From: Streptomyces albospinus
GTDB taxonomy: Bacteria; Actinomycetota; Actinomycetes; Streptomycetales; Streptomycetaceae
DNA: 64,000 bases
NCBI RefSeq assembly: GCF_014648695.1
Contig: NZ_BMRP01000008.1
Location: 123,605-187,604 of the forward strand
Direction: 5' to 3'
Below are positions 18,935-28,378 of this stretch, one piece after another. Under the pieces are notes generated by a model. It made no database searches and had not been told where the DNA came from. It saw only the letters and a program-made list of their open reading frames with translations. Position 1 is the first letter of the stretch. Every line of letters starts with the position of its first letter. Both the position numbers and the translations under genes were made by a program.

Positions 18935-19363
18935 ATGAGTCTGAGCATCCGTAACCAGATCCCCGGTACCGTCCTCTCCGTCACCCCCGGGGAAGTCATG
19001 GCGACCGTCAAAGTGCGTCTTGCGGGCGGCCAGGAAATCACCGCCGCCATCACGCTGGAGGCGGTCGAGGACCTCGGCATCACGGCCGGCTCGGCGGTCC
19101 GCACCCTCATCAAATCCACCGAGGTCGCCCTTTCCACCGGCCCGCTCGACGGGGTCAGCATCCGCAACCAGCTCCCGGGCACCGTCGTCGACGTGGCGAC
19201 CGGCGGCGCCATGGCCGGGGTCAAGGTCGCCGTCGCGGGCGGCGAGCTGACCGCGGCGATCACCAGGGACGCCGCCGAGGACCTGAAGCTGGCCGCCGGC
19301 GCCGAGGTCACCGCGCTGATCAAGTCCACCGAGATCGCACTCGCCGCCGACGGCCGGGGCTGA
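18935..19363 (+). CDS. Di-Mop molybdenum-binding protein (molbindin)
   Basis: 142 residues made of two tandem Mop/TOBE repeats of about 68 residues. Each starts SIRNQ(I/L)PGTV and ends with an (I/L)IKSTE(V/I)AL segment. Such molbindins bind several molybdate or tungstate ions per oligomer and act as intracellular storage or buffering proteins. The start is ATG, with no strong ribosome-binding site. The gene is divergent from the HTH-TOBE regulator and converges with the sulfite-oxidase-fold gene. Confidence 0.9.
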   Translation: MSLSIRNQIPGTVLSVTPGEVMATVKVRLAGGQEITAAITLEAVEDLGITAGSAVRTLIKSTEVALSTGPLDGVSIRNQLPGTVVDVATGGAMAGVKVAVAGGELTAAITRDAAEDLKLAAGAEVTALIKSTEIALAADGRG

Positions 19364-19405
19364 CCCGGACCAGGGCCCTGCCCGCCCTGACCCGTCGGAC
19401 CGGCC

Positions 19406-19933
19406 CTAAGGCCAGGGCAGCGGCTCTGCGGGCGAGGGGCAGGGCCCGCACCAGATGCCGGTGATCGCGCTGATGTAGCGCGCCCCGCAGCGGTCGGACG
19501 GCACCACCAGCTGGCTGCCCACCGCGTCCAGCGGCCGGCCGTCCATCGCCGTGGCCAGAAGTACCGGCGCGTCGCCGAAGTCGGCGTCGATCTCGGCCCA
19601 GGACAGCACCGTGTGATGCCCGTCCCCGCCGGTGACGGCCAGCAGGAAGCGGGAGCGGTCCTTGCGCCGCCGGACGTCGAACGCCGGTCCCGCCTCGTCC
19701 ATCACGTCCCGCAGCAGCGGCCCGTCGAAGGCGTGGTGCTGCGGCCCGTTCGTGGCGCAGTCGAAGACCACCGGGGCATGCCGCTGCGGCCAGCGCTCCC
19801 GCAGGTCGGCGACGGTCAGGGCCAGCGGGTGGCGCAGCTGACCGCTGATCAGGAAGCCCCGGGGGGCGTCGGGGACGTCCACGGGTGTGTCGGATGCGGC
19901 GGCGGTGCGGGGTGGCGGGCTGAGTCGGCTCAT
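19406..19933 (-). CDS. Molybdopterin-dependent oxidoreductase, sulfite-oxidase fold
   Basis: 175 residues, much smaller than full sulfite oxidases, corresponding to the molybdopterin-binding domain alone. Visible landmarks are FLISGQLRHPLALTVADL, the PVVFDCATNGPQHH loop with the candidate molybdenum-ligand Cys, FDGPLLRDVM, and LVVPSDRCGARYISAI near the end. No Tat or other signal peptide precedes it, so it is probably cytoplasmic. The substrate is unknown. Its place inside the molybdenum gene island supports a Moco enzyme. Confidence 0.78.
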   Translation of the reverse strand: MSRLSPPPRTAAASDTPVDVPDAPRGFLISGQLRHPLALTVADLRERWPQRHAPVVFDCATNGPQHHAFDGPLLRDVMDEAGPAFDVRRRKDRSRFLLAVTGGDGHHTVLSWAEIDADFGDAPVLLATAMDGRPLDAVGSQLVVPSDRCGARYISAITGIWCGPCPSPAEPLPWP

Positions 19934-20126
19934 TCTGGTCCCCTTGAGGCGGTCCGCGGGGTGGCTGCCTCCTGTGATGCCCCACCGGCCGGTGACTCAA
20001 TCACATATGCCATCCACGCACACATGTTTCCCTTGCGTAAGTGAGATGAAAGAGGACAAGAGGGCAGCATGTCCGAGGCCGCCCCCTGTGCGGCCCCCGA
20101 GCACACCGCCGCCGGTCACCTGCTCC

Positions 20127-22922
20127 TCACACCGACCCCTCGCGCGCGGGGTGCTGCCGCGCCGGGCGGCCGTCCTCCCCGCCGGCGGCGCGATGCTCCT
20201 CCAGGGCCAGCCACACCTTGTCCCGGAGGAACGGCACCTCGGTGAAGCGCACCCCGGTGGCGTCCCGCAGCGCGTTGCCGAAGGCCGGCGCCACCGGATT
20301 GAACGGGCTCTCGCTCATCGACTTGGCACCCAGCGGACCGATGGCGTCCGAGGTCTCCATGAAGTGCACCTCGGTGCGCGGGACATCGGCGTAGGCGGGC
20401 AGCCGGTAGCGGCGGAAGGCGGGGGTGAGGACCTTGCCGCCCCCGTCGACCAGGACCTGTTCGAAGAGGGACGCGCCCAGCGCCTGCGCCACGCCGCCCT
20501 CGACCTGGCCGCGGCACTGCATCGGGTTCATGACCTTGCCCGCGTCGGCCGAGTGGACGCTGCGCAGGATCTTGATCTCACCGGTGCCGGGGTCCACGGC
20601 GATCCGGAACCACTGGGCGTTGAAGGCCACCGAGCGGGGTGAGCCGCCCCAGTGCCCGGCTGCCGCCAGCTCCACCGCCTTCTCCCGCGCGGCTTCGTGG
20701 AGTTCCTTGAGCGAGACCGTCCGCCCGTCGCACTCCACCGCGTCCGCCAGCAGCCGGCACAGGCTCCGCGGGGCCCTGGCGTGCTCCGCGGCGAACGACA
20801 GGATCCGCTCCGCCAGCCCGTTGGCCGCCTTCATCACCGCCTTGCCGGCCACCACCGTGCCGGCCGAACCGAAGGCGCCGGTGTCGTGGCGTACCACGTC
20901 GGTGTCGGACTGCCGGATGGCGATCCGGTCGACGGTGGTGCCCAGCGCGCCGGCGGTGATCTGCTTGTGGACGGTGGTGGTGCCGTTGCCGAACTCCGCG
21001 GTGCCGACGGCGATGTCGTACGTGCCGTCCTCCAGGAGCGTCACGGTGGCGTCGGCGTAGTGGCCGCCGGGCGGGCCGGTGGCGATCATCGACATCGCGG
21101 TGCCCTGGCCGACCAGCCAGCCCTCGGGGGCGTCCTCGGCGCTGCGGTCTGCGGCGATGGCGTCGCGGACGACCTTGAGGCACTGGTCGAGGCCGTAGCT
21201 GGCGATGTGCAGGTCCTCCTCCTCGCCGCCGGGGCTGATCATGTGCTCCCCGGGGCCGATGATGTTGCGCTCCCGGAAGACCAGCGGATCGATGCCCAGG
21301 CGCCGGGCGAGCTCGTCCATCGCCGACTCCACCGCGAAGGTGACCTGGCCCAGGCCGTAGCCGCGGAACGCGCCGGCCGGTACGCAATTGGTGTAGACGG
21401 AGAAGGCGTTGACCTTCTTGTGGGGCGCGCGGTAGACGGCCATCGACTCGCCGACGCTGTGGAACATCACCGCGGGGCCGTGGTTGCCGTACGCGCCGGT
21501 GTTGGAGACCACCCGCAGCTGAAGGGCCGTCAGGGTGCCGTCCCGCCGCGCGCCGGCCTTGATGCCGATGGTGAACGGGTGCCGGGTGGTGGCGCCGAAG
21601 AACTGCTCGGCGCGGGTGAACTCCAGCTTCACCGGCCGGTGCAGCCGCATCGCGGCCAGCACCACGACGTCCTCGGTCAGCATCTCCTGCTTGCCGCCGA
21701 AGCCGCCGCCGACCCGGCCCGCGACCACCCGGACCTCGTCCTGCGGCAGGTCGTAGAGCGCGCACAGGGCCCGCCGGGTCAGGAACGGGACCTGAGTACT
21801 GGAGCGGACCACGATCCGTTCGCCGTCGCCGTCCTCCTTCTCCTCGAAGTAGGCGAGGGCGCCGTGCGTCTCCAGGCTGGCGTGCTGCACCCGCTGGGTG
21901 CGGAAGGTCTCCTCGTAGACGACGTCGGCGTCCGCGAAGCCCTGCTCGACGCTGCCGACCTCGCCGTGCACCTCGCCGACGACGTTGTTCCCGGCGCGGG
22001 CGATCCGGCTCTCCGGGCCCTTGGGGTGGATCACCGGGGCGCCGGGCCGCATCGCCTCCTCCGGGTCGAGGACGTACGGCAGTCGCTCGTACTCGACGGC
22101 GATACGGCGGCAGCCCTCCTCGGCGGCGCCCTCGCTGTCGGCGACCACGGCGGCCACCCGCTGCCCGACGAACCGGACCACGTCGTCCAGCACCCGGGTG
22201 TCGTCCGGGTCCTCGGTGGGGTGCTCGTGCCGGGCCGAGGAGAACAGCCGCTCGGGGGCGTCGTGGTGGGTCAGGACGAGGTGCACGCCCGGGACGCGCA
22301 GCGCCTCCGCGGTGTCGATGGAGACGATCCGGGCGTGCGGGTGCGGGGAGCGCAGCAGCTTCATGTGGAGCAGCCCCTCGACCTCGATGTCGAAGGTGTA
22401 GCGGGCGGTGCCGGTGACCACCTGCGGCCCGGCCGGTGCGCCCAGGTTGCGGCCGACCGACTGCCCGGGGCAGGGCTCCTCGACGTGCCGGACGCCGCGG
22501 ATGGCGTCCTCGATCGCGCGGTAGCCGGTGCAGCGGCAGAGGTTGCCCTTCAACGCCCGGGGAAGATCGCCGAGTTGGTCCTCGTTCAGCTTCGCCGTCG
22601 TCATCAGGAAGCCGGCCGTGCAGAACCCGCACTGGAAGCCCTGGGCGTCGAGGAACCTGCGCTGTACGGGATGGAGTTCACCGTCCGGCTCGGCCAGGCC
22701 CTCGACGGTGGTGACCCGGCGGCCCTCGGCCCGTACCGCCGGGTAGAGGCAGCTGTGCACCGGCTCGCCGTCGACATGGACCGTGCAGGCCCCGCAGTCA
22801 CCGGCGTCGCAGCCCTTCTTCACCCCGAACCAGCCGCGGTCGCGGAGGTAGGTGCGCAGGCACTGGCCGGGGCGGGGCTCGGCGTCGAAGGGCCGGTCGT
22901 TGACGTGGAGGGCGAAGGTCAT
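20127..22922 (-). CDS. Xanthine dehydrogenase-type protein, [2Fe-2S] and molybdopterin subunits fused
   Basis: 931 residues. The first 150 are the plant-type/alpha-helical [2Fe-2S] subunit with Cys38, Cys43, Cys46, Cys58 and the second cluster at Cys98, Cys101, Cys129, Cys131 (CGFC and CRCTGY). From about residue 165 follows the molybdopterin subunit, with TGTARYTFDIEVEGLLHMKL, the VGGGFGGKQE loop, PAGAFRGYGLGQ and TAEFGNGTTTVHKQ. In three-subunit relatives these are separate proteins, so this is a small/large fusion. ATG at 22922 overlaps the stop of the FAD-subunit gene. Purine hydroxylation is likely given the divergent pucR, but the family also includes nicotinate- and CO-type enzymes, so substrate is inferred. 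Confidence 0.88.
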   Translation of the reverse strand: MTFALHVNDRPFDAEPRPGQCLRTYLRDRGWFGVKKGCDAGDCGACTVHVDGEPVHSCLYPAVRAEGRRVTTVEGLAEPDGELHPVQRRFLDAQGFQCGFCTAGFLMTTAKLNEDQLGDLPRALKGNLCRCTGYRAIEDAIRGVRHVEEPCPGQSVGRNLGAPAGPQVVTGTARYTFDIEVEGLLHMKLLRSPHPHARIVSIDTAEALRVPGVHLVLTHHDAPERLFSSARHEHPTEDPDDTRVLDDVVRFVGQRVAAVVADSEGAAEEGCRRIAVEYERLPYVLDPEEAMRPGAPVIHPKGPESRIARAGNNVVGEVHGEVGSVEQGFADADVVYEETFRTQRVQHASLETHGALAYFEEKEDGDGERIVVRSSTQVPFLTRRALCALYDLPQDEVRVVAGRVGGGFGGKQEMLTEDVVVLAAMRLHRPVKLEFTRAEQFFGATTRHPFTIGIKAGARRDGTLTALQLRVVSNTGAYGNHGPAVMFHSVGESMAVYRAPHKKVNAFSVYTNCVPAGAFRGYGLGQVTFAVESAMDELARRLGIDPLVFRERNIIGPGEHMISPGGEEEDLHIASYGLDQCLKVVRDAIAADRSAEDAPEGWLVGQGTAMSMIATGPPGGHYADATVTLLEDGTYDIAVGTAEFGNGTTTVHKQITAGALGTTVDRIAIRQSDTDVVRHDTGAFGSAGTVVAGKAVMKAANGLAERILSFAAEHARAPRSLCRLLADAVECDGRTVSLKELHEAAREKAVELAAAGHWGGSPRSVAFNAQWFRIAVDPGTGEIKILRSVHSADAGKVMNPMQCRGQVEGGVAQALGASLFEQVLVDGGGKVLTPAFRRYRLPAYADVPRTEVHFMETSDAIGPLGAKSMSESPFNPVAPAFGNALRDATGVRFTEVPFLRDKVWLALEEHRAAGGEDGRPARQHPAREGSV

Positions 22923-23761
22923 CGGGCACTCTCCCTGGTGAGTTCCGGGCCGTGGGCGAGTTCGGAGCGGATCTCCTCGGAGAGCCGCAGCGCCATGTGC
23001 CGCCGCCAGGCGGGCAGTCCGTGGATGTCGTCGAACCACTCGTCGTCGGCGACGGCCCGCGCCAGGGTGCCGCGCAGTGCGGCGGCGCTCGGCGGCGTCG
23101 GGAACCAGAGGCGGACCGGCCGGACGGTGGCGGCCGTGACGGTGACGGCGAGCGAGCCGTCCAGCGGGTCGTGGGCGCCGATGACCAGCGCTCCGGAGCG
23201 GCCGAGCCCGTAGAGGGAGACCTGGCGGAACGCCGTACGGCAGGTCAGCGCCCGGGCGGGCAGGGTGACCGAGCGGAGCAGCTCGCCGGCGCCGAGGTCC
23301 TTGCGGCCGGCGCCGGTGATGAAGTCGGCGACCTTGGTGCGGCGCAGGGAGCCGTCCTGGGCCTGGAGCAGGCAGCTGCCGTCGAGCGCGGCGGTCAGCG
23401 AGATCATCGGGCCGGCGGGCAGACCGTTGCAGAGGTTGCCGCCGACGGTCGCCATGTTCCAGATCTTGAACGAGGCCAGGAAGGCGCGGCAGCACTGCTC
23501 GAAGAGGGGTGCCGCCGGGACGCGGAAGGTGGCCGCGAAGCGGGAGAGCTGGGCGATGGTGCAGGTCGCGGCGATCTCCAGCGAGCCGTCCGGGAGCTGC
23601 TGGACCGGCTCCCAGCCCATCCGGCTCAGGTCCACCAGGCGCCGGATGTGGGGCTGCGGCTCGGAGAAGAGATAGGTGCCGCCACCCAGCCAGGCGTCGC
23701 CGGTGCGCCATGGGGTGCGCTGCCGGGCGTCGCGCACCTCCAGCACCGTGTTCAGATCCAT
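22919..23761 (-). CDS. Xanthine dehydrogenase-type FAD-binding subunit
   Basis: 280 residues of the CO-dehydrogenase-flavoprotein/XDH medium-subunit type. WLGGGTYLFSEPQP near residue 24 is the FAD pyrophosphate loop, and the second flavin loop is FKIWNMATVGGNLCNGLPAG. The C-terminal CO_deh_flav_C-like part runs from SGALVIGAHDPLDG. I take ATG at 23761 (start MDLNTVLEV) rather than an upstream GTG at 23857, whose 32 extra residues are shadow-like. It is the first gene of a two-gene operon with the fused Fe-S/Moco subunit. Confidence 0.87.
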   Translation of the reverse strand: MDLNTVLEVRDARQRTPWRTGDAWLGGGTYLFSEPQPHIRRLVDLSRMGWEPVQQLPDGSLEIAATCTIAQLSRFAATFRVPAAPLFEQCCRAFLASFKIWNMATVGGNLCNGLPAGPMISLTAALDGSCLLQAQDGSLRRTKVADFITGAGRKDLGAGELLRSVTLPARALTCRTAFRQVSLYGLGRSGALVIGAHDPLDGSLAVTVTAATVRPVRLWFPTPPSAAALRGTLARAVADDEWFDDIHGLPAWRRHMALRLSEEIRSELAHGPELTRESAR

Positions 23762-23966
23762 GCCGCCGAGTGAAGCAACGCGGCGGCGGTCGGCACGACT
23801 GGTCCGCAGCACGGAAAAAGCACCAACGCCGCGGCCCGTACCTGGATGATCAACCAAGAAGGTTATGCGCTGCTGAGGCTTGCATTTACGATGCGATCAC
23901 TCATATTCGCCTCGTGAATGTGAGATGCAGGGTTCCGCGCCCGGCAGCCGTCCAAGGAGCCAGCAC
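23762..23966. promoter_or_regulatory. Divergent xdh-pucR control region
   Basis: 205 bp between the xdh operon and pucR. It contains GCATTTACGATGC at 23882-23894, a GCAT...ATGC inverted repeat. Its first eight bases recur in the HTH-TOBE/mop spacer. Confidence 0.45.
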
Positions 23967-25499
23967 ATGCACGTCCACGATCTCCTCCAGCTCGCATCGC
24001 TCGATCTGTCCCTCCTGTGGGGCGAGGGCCCGCTGCTCACCCGCGAGGTCGGCGGGGTCACCGCCACCGACCTGGAGGACCCGACGCGCTTCCTCCAGCC
24101 GGGCGAGCTGGTGCTGAGCGGGCTGGTGTGGTGGACGCCCGGGGACGGCCGGGCGAAGGTGGACCGCTTCGTGTCGGCGCTGGCCACCGCCGGGGCAGCC
24201 GCGCTGCTGGCCGGCGAGGAGACCCACGGGAAGGTGCCCGAGGTCCTGGTCGAGTCCTGCCGCGAGCACGGCGTCGCGCTGCTCGCGGTCCCCGCGCACA
24301 CCACCTTCCGGGCCATCACCGAAGCGGTGTACCTGCGCCAGTGGGGAGACCTCAGCCGCCGCCCCACCGATCACTACGCCCTGCCCGAGAACGTCCGCAC
24401 CGAACTGGCCGGGCTGCTCGCCGAGGACGCCGCCCCGGACGCCCTGCTGGACCGGGCATTCGCGCATCTGGGCGGCCCGGCCTGCTACGTACTGACGGCG
24501 ACCGGCCGGGAGATCGCCCGCACCCCGGCGGCTCCGGTCCTGCCGGCCGGTCGGGCGGCACAGGACCTGAGGACGGCGGCCGGCACCAGCCTGCGGATCG
24601 ACGGGGACGCCGGGCCGTACGACGGCTGGTTCCTGCATCTGCCCGGTGCGGCCGACGCACCGCCGCGGGTGCTGCACGAGATAGCCGAGGTCATCGCCCA
24701 GCACCGGCACCACAGCGCACCGCGGCAGCTGGCCCGGCGGCGGGCGGCGAAGGAGCTGCTGGCGCTCGCCGACACGGGTGGCGCCGACGGCGCGGCCCTC
24801 GAAACCGCGCTGCACGCCTGCGGGTTGCCCGCCACCGGACCGTACCGGGTGGTGATCGCCGCGCTGGACGGCGACGAGCCCGGCCAGGCGGTGAGCGCGC
24901 TGGCCGAGGCGCTGCGGCACTCCCCCGGCGAGCCGTTCGCGGTCGGCCGGCTCCCGGGTGGCGAGGCGGCGGCCGTCGTCCGCGCCGGCACCGCCACCGG
25001 CACCGGCACCGATGGCCGCACCCCGCTCGCCGAGGTATGGCCGGCGCTGCACGGCTGCCGGCCGCAGACGCCGCTGCACGCCGGGGTCAGCGGGCCGGTC
25101 GCCAGCGCCGAGGGCCTCAACTCCGCGCTGGACCAGGCACGTTACGCCCTCGCGGCGGCCCGGTCGGCGGCGCCGGACGCCGCCGGGGTGACCTCCGTCG
25201 ACGACCTCACCACGCTGGGCGCGCTGCTCGCCGGGGTCCCCGCAGAGGTCCGTGCGGCCTTCAGCAGCCGGGTCCTGGGCCCGCTGGCGCACGGCGGCAG
25301 CGCCTCGCACCGGATGCTGCTGGAGACCCTGGAGGTGTTCCTCGCGCAGCACGGCTCATGGGCGCGTACCGCCGAGATCCTGCATCTGCACGTCAACACC
25401 GTCCACTACCGCGTCCAGCGCATCGAGACGCTCACCGGCCGCGATCTGTCCCGGCTGGACCACAAACTCGACCTGCACGCCGCGCTGCTGTGCCGCTGA
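23967..25499 (+). CDS. pucR: PucR-family transcriptional regulator
   Basis: 510 residues with the standard PucR build. An N-terminal purine-catabolism-type sensor domain (about 1-130) opens DLLQLASLDLSLLWGEG and includes RFLQPGELVLSGLVWW. A middle GGDEF-like degenerate region follows, and a C-terminal HTH (FLAQHGSWARTAEILHLHVN then TVHYRVQRIETLTG). Known members regulate purine degradation genes in response to nucleotides or allantoin. ATG at 23967 has AAGGAG 10 nt upstream. Being divergent from the xdh operon it is the natural candidate to control it. Confidence 0.88.
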   Translation: MHVHDLLQLASLDLSLLWGEGPLLTREVGGVTATDLEDPTRFLQPGELVLSGLVWWTPGDGRAKVDRFVSALATAGAAALLAGEETHGKVPEVLVESCREHGVALLAVPAHTTFRAITEAVYLRQWGDLSRRPTDHYALPENVRTELAGLLAEDAAPDALLDRAFAHLGGPACYVLTATGREIARTPAAPVLPAGRAAQDLRTAAGTSLRIDGDAGPYDGWFLHLPGAADAPPRVLHEIAEVIAQHRHHSAPRQLARRRAAKELLALADTGGADGAALETALHACGLPATGPYRVVIAALDGDEPGQAVSALAEALRHSPGEPFAVGRLPGGEAAAVVRAGTATGTGTDGRTPLAEVWPALHGCRPQTPLHAGVSGPVASAEGLNSALDQARYALAAARSAAPDAAGVTSVDDLTTLGALLAGVPAEVRAAFSSRVLGPLAHGGSASHRMLLETLEVFLAQHGSWARTAEILHLHVNTVHYRVQRIETLTGRDLSRLDHKLDLHAALLCR

Positions 25500-25511
25500 C
25501 GGCACCCGGGC

Positions 25512-25919
25512 TCAACCGCGTTCGTCCGCCCGGTCGATATGGACATTGGTCGACTTCACCCGGGCGGTGGCCTCCACCCCGACCTCGATGCCCAGCTCCT
25601 CGACGGCCTCCCGGCTGACCACCGACACCAGCCGGTGCGGCCCGGACTGGATCTCGACCTGGGCGATCACATCGTCGAGGGTGACCGCGGTGACGATCCC
25701 GGCGAACGCGTTCCGCACCGACGTACGGATCTCGCCGGGCACCGGGTGCAGCCCCGCCGCCCGGTCCTTGGCGAACGCCGCCAGGCTCACCCCGTCGATC
25801 ACGCGGTTGCCCGCGCCGTCCCGGTCCATCCGCAGCTGACCGCCGTCGGCCCAGCGGCGGACGGACTCCGAACTCACACCCAGCAGCCGGGCTGCCTGAC
25901 CAATGCTGTACGACGGCAC
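25512..25919 (-). CDS. HTH-TOBE molybdate-responsive regulator (second paralogue)
   Basis: 135 residues, co-linear with the protein at 18292-18687. The MerR-like HTH reads YSIGQAARLLGVSSESVRRW and the TOBE domain contains NAFAGIVTAVTLDDVIAQVE and VKSTNVHID. It starts at GTG 25919. It ends 12 bp from the pucR stop, convergent. Two copies flanking the island suggest either duplicated control of uptake versus enzymes or a recent segmental duplication; the identity is high in the TOBE half and lower in the linker. Confidence 0.85.
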   Translation of the reverse strand: MPSYSIGQAARLLGVSSESVRRWADGGQLRMDRDGAGNRVIDGVSLAAFAKDRAAGLHPVPGEIRTSVRNAFAGIVTAVTLDDVIAQVEIQSGPHRLVSVVSREAVEELGIEVGVEATARVKSTNVHIDRADERG

Positions 25920-26089
25920 CCTCGCACTCTAGACCCATCGACCGGTCCCGCCGGTGCGCGCTCTCCCGGCCGGCCGGGAGGCCCCCTTCGCCGGCCGGCT
26001 CGCCGACGGCGCGTGAGGCGGGCGGCCCGCTGCCGAACGCCCGGGCCGCGGGCCCCACTCGCTCCCCGCAGCGGTCCGGCGACGCAACC

Positions 26090-26102
26090 TGATACAACAT
26101 CA
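26090..26102. promoter_or_regulatory. Inverted repeat overlapping the marR stop
   Basis: TGAT-N5-ATCA (26090-26102) overlaps the stop codon of the MarR gene. It shares TTGATGT with the operator-like site upstream of the pump gene. It may be a MarR-binding site or chance. Confidence 0.25.
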
Positions 26103-26588
26103 AACTACGGCATCCGCACGGCCGTTGGGCCGCGCTGACGGGGCGGACCGTCCGCGCATCCGCTCGGCCAGCGACTCCAGCGCCGGCAGCGCCTCGTGGA
26201 GCAGGCGCCGGCGGTCGGCGGTGAGAGCGGCGATCTCCTCGGCGAGGATGCCGGTCGTCTCCCGGCGTACGGTGCCGAGCAGGGCGGCCCCGTCGTCGTT
26301 CAGGCTGATCAGGCTGGCGCGCTGGTCGGCGGGGTCGGGGCGGCGGGCGATCCAGCCGCAGCCGTCGAGCAGGTCCACCATGCGGGAGGTGGTGGACAGC
26401 GCGATGTTCATCCGTGCGGCGAGTTCGCCGACCCGCAGCGGGCCGTGGGCGGCGAGCTCCGCGAGGGCGGCCAGCCTGCTGGGGGTGAGGTCCCGGTGCG
26501 GGGACCGGCCGCGGAGCAGCGGCAGCAGCTGCTGGAGCACGGCGCGCAGCCGTCCGGCGTCTTCGGCGGGCCCGGGCCGGTCCATCAC
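26100..26588 (-). CDS. MarR-family transcriptional regulator
   Basis: 162 residues. The winged-helix is clear: LTPSRLAALAELAAHGPLRV, GELAARMNIALSTTSRMVDL and GWIARRPDPADQRASLISL, where D-x-R-A is the wing signature. MarR proteins usually repress a linked pump until a phenolic or antibiotic ligand binds. GTG at 26588 overlaps the MFS stop codon, with ATG three bases later as alternative. The pump precedes it in the transcript, giving an autoregulated pump-repressor pair. Confidence 0.88.
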   Translation of the reverse strand: MMDRPGPAEDAGRLRAVLQQLLPLLRGRSPHRDLTPSRLAALAELAAHGPLRVGELAARMNIALSTTSRMVDLLDGCGWIARRPDPADQRASLISLNDDGAALLGTVRRETTGILAEEIAALTADRRRLLHEALPALESLAERMRGRSAPSARPNGRADAVV

Positions 26589-28336
26589 GGGCTCCCGGTG
26601 CAGGGCGGGGGCGCGGGCGGCGCGGGGGCCGGATCCTCGGCGGCGGGCGCCGCGACCGGCTGCGGGCCCCGGCCCTCCGCGGGCCGCCGGGCCCGGTCGT
26701 CATGGACGTACCGGCCGCCGCGCAGCAGGGAGGCGACGGCGGCGATCAGACAGGCGGCGAAGTCGAAGGCGACTGCGAGTCCTTGGGCGAACGGCTGCGA
26801 GATCAGCTGGGGGAAGAACTCCCGGCCGGTGAGATAGGCGGCGTGGCCGGGCGGGAGATGGCCGAGGATCTGCGGGCCGAGCAGGGTGCGGACGGGGTTG
26901 TAGCCGAGCAGGGAGGCGAAGAGCACGCCGACCGGCGGGAGTCCGGCGATCTTGGCCGCGTCCGCCGCCGGCACGCCCTGGGCGGTGAGGCCGCCGGTGA
27001 GGGCGCCGGGCAGGGATCCGGCCAGACCGGTGATCATCAGGGAGAAGAAGATGCCGATGGACAGGACCATGGCGGAGTTCTGGAAGGTGGTGCTGATACC
27101 GGCGCCGACGCCGCGCTGGTCGGGCGGCAGGCTGTTCATGATGGCGGCGCGGTTGGGTGCCGCGAACAGGCCCATGCCGACGCCGTTGAGCAGGAGGATC
27201 ACCGCGAAGCCGGGGTAGCCGAAGTCGACCGGCAGGGACTGGAGGGCGACGAACGTCCCGGCCGCGAGGAGCATCCCGCCGGTGGCGAAGGTACGCGCCC
27301 CGAACCGGTCGGAGGCCCATCCGGACGCCGGTCCGGCCACCAGGAAGCCCAGGGTCAGCGGCAGCATGTAGATCCCGGCCCACAGCGGGGTCTGGGTGAA
27401 GCCGTAGCCGTGCCGGGGCAGCCAGATGCCCTGGAGCCAGATGATCAGGATGAACATGAGGCCGCCGCGGCCGAGCGAGGCGAGCAGACTGGCCAGGTTC
27501 CCGGCGGTGAACGCGCGGATCCGGAACAGCCCCAGCCGGAACATCGGCTCGGCCACCCTCGTCTCGACGAAGCAGAACAGCACCAGCAGCGCCACCCCGC
27601 CCGCCAGCGCGGCGAGCACGGCAGGGTCGGTCCAGCCCATGGTGTGTCCGGCGTACGGCTGGATTCCGTAGGTGATCCCGACCAGTACGGCGATGAGTCC
27701 GGCCGCGAAGGTGAGGTTGCCCCACCAGTCGGGCCGGGCCGGGGTGCGGATCCCGGTGTCCCGCAGCTTCAGATACGCCCAGACCGTGCCGAACAGCCCG
27801 AACGGCACCGACACCAGGAAGACCAGCCGCCAGTTCAGCGGTCCGAGCAGCCCGCCCAGCACCAGCCCGATGAACGATCCGGCGATGCCCGCGACCTGGT
27901 TCAGCCCCAGGGCGAGCCCGCGCTGGTCGGACGGGAAGGCGTCGGTGAGGATCGCGCTGGAGTTGGCCATCAGCATGGCGCCGCCGACGCCCTGGAGCAC
28001 CCGCATGGCGATCAGCCACAGGGCGCCCGCCGTGCCGTGCTGCCAGGTCACCGAGAGGAGTACGGAGAAGAGGGTGAAGACCGCGAAGCCCAGGTTGTAC
28101 ATCCGGGTCCGGCCGCACATGTCGCCGAGCCGGCCGAAGCTGACCACCAGGACGGCGGTGACCACCAGATAGCTCATGATCAGCCACAGCAGCAGCCCGG
28201 TGTTGCCGGGGTGCAAGGGATCCACGCCGATGCCGCGGAAGATGTCGGGCAGCGCGATCAGCATGATCGACATGTTGATCGAGACGATCAGCACGCCGAG
28301 CGTCGTATTCGACAGGGCGACCCATTTGCTTCCCAC
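26585..28336 (-). CDS. DHA2-type 14-helix MFS drug transporter
   Basis: 583 residues with about 14 hydrophobic helices, the size of QacA/EmrB-type proton-driven multidrug exporters. Visible are IMLIALPDIFRGIGVDPLHP, motif A (VVSFGRLGDMCGRTRMYNLG) and motif C region (NQVAGIAGSFIGLVLGGLLG). The cytoplasmic C-terminus is long and rich in Ala, Pro and Glu. GTG at 28336 is chosen because it precedes the first helix by the usual distance and a GGGAG site lies 9 nt ahead; the open frame continues far upstream only as GC-rich shadow. It is coupled to marR. Confidence 0.87.
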   Translation of the reverse strand: MGSKWVALSNTTLGVLIVSINMSIMLIALPDIFRGIGVDPLHPGNTGLLLWLIMSYLVVTAVLVVSFGRLGDMCGRTRMYNLGFAVFTLFSVLLSVTWQHGTAGALWLIAMRVLQGVGGAMLMANSSAILTDAFPSDQRGLALGLNQVAGIAGSFIGLVLGGLLGPLNWRLVFLVSVPFGLFGTVWAYLKLRDTGIRTPARPDWWGNLTFAAGLIAVLVGITYGIQPYAGHTMGWTDPAVLAALAGGVALLVLFCFVETRVAEPMFRLGLFRIRAFTAGNLASLLASLGRGGLMFILIIWLQGIWLPRHGYGFTQTPLWAGIYMLPLTLGFLVAGPASGWASDRFGARTFATGGMLLAAGTFVALQSLPVDFGYPGFAVILLLNGVGMGLFAAPNRAAIMNSLPPDQRGVGAGISTTFQNSAMVLSIGIFFSLMITGLAGSLPGALTGGLTAQGVPAADAAKIAGLPPVGVLFASLLGYNPVRTLLGPQILGHLPPGHAAYLTGREFFPQLISQPFAQGLAVAFDFAACLIAAVASLLRGGRYVHDDRARRPAEGRGPQPVAAPAAEDPAPAPPAPPPCTGSP

Positions 28337-28362
28337 GGGACACCACTCCCACCGGGAATCCA

Positions 28363-28378
28363 GTTGCTTGACATCAAC
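28363..28378. promoter_or_regulatory. Candidate MarR operator
   Basis: GTTGCTTGACATCAAC contains nested inverted arms (GTTG/CAAC and TTGA/TCAA) and lies 27 bp upstream of the pump start, between it and the divergent acetyltransferase. Confidence 0.35.
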
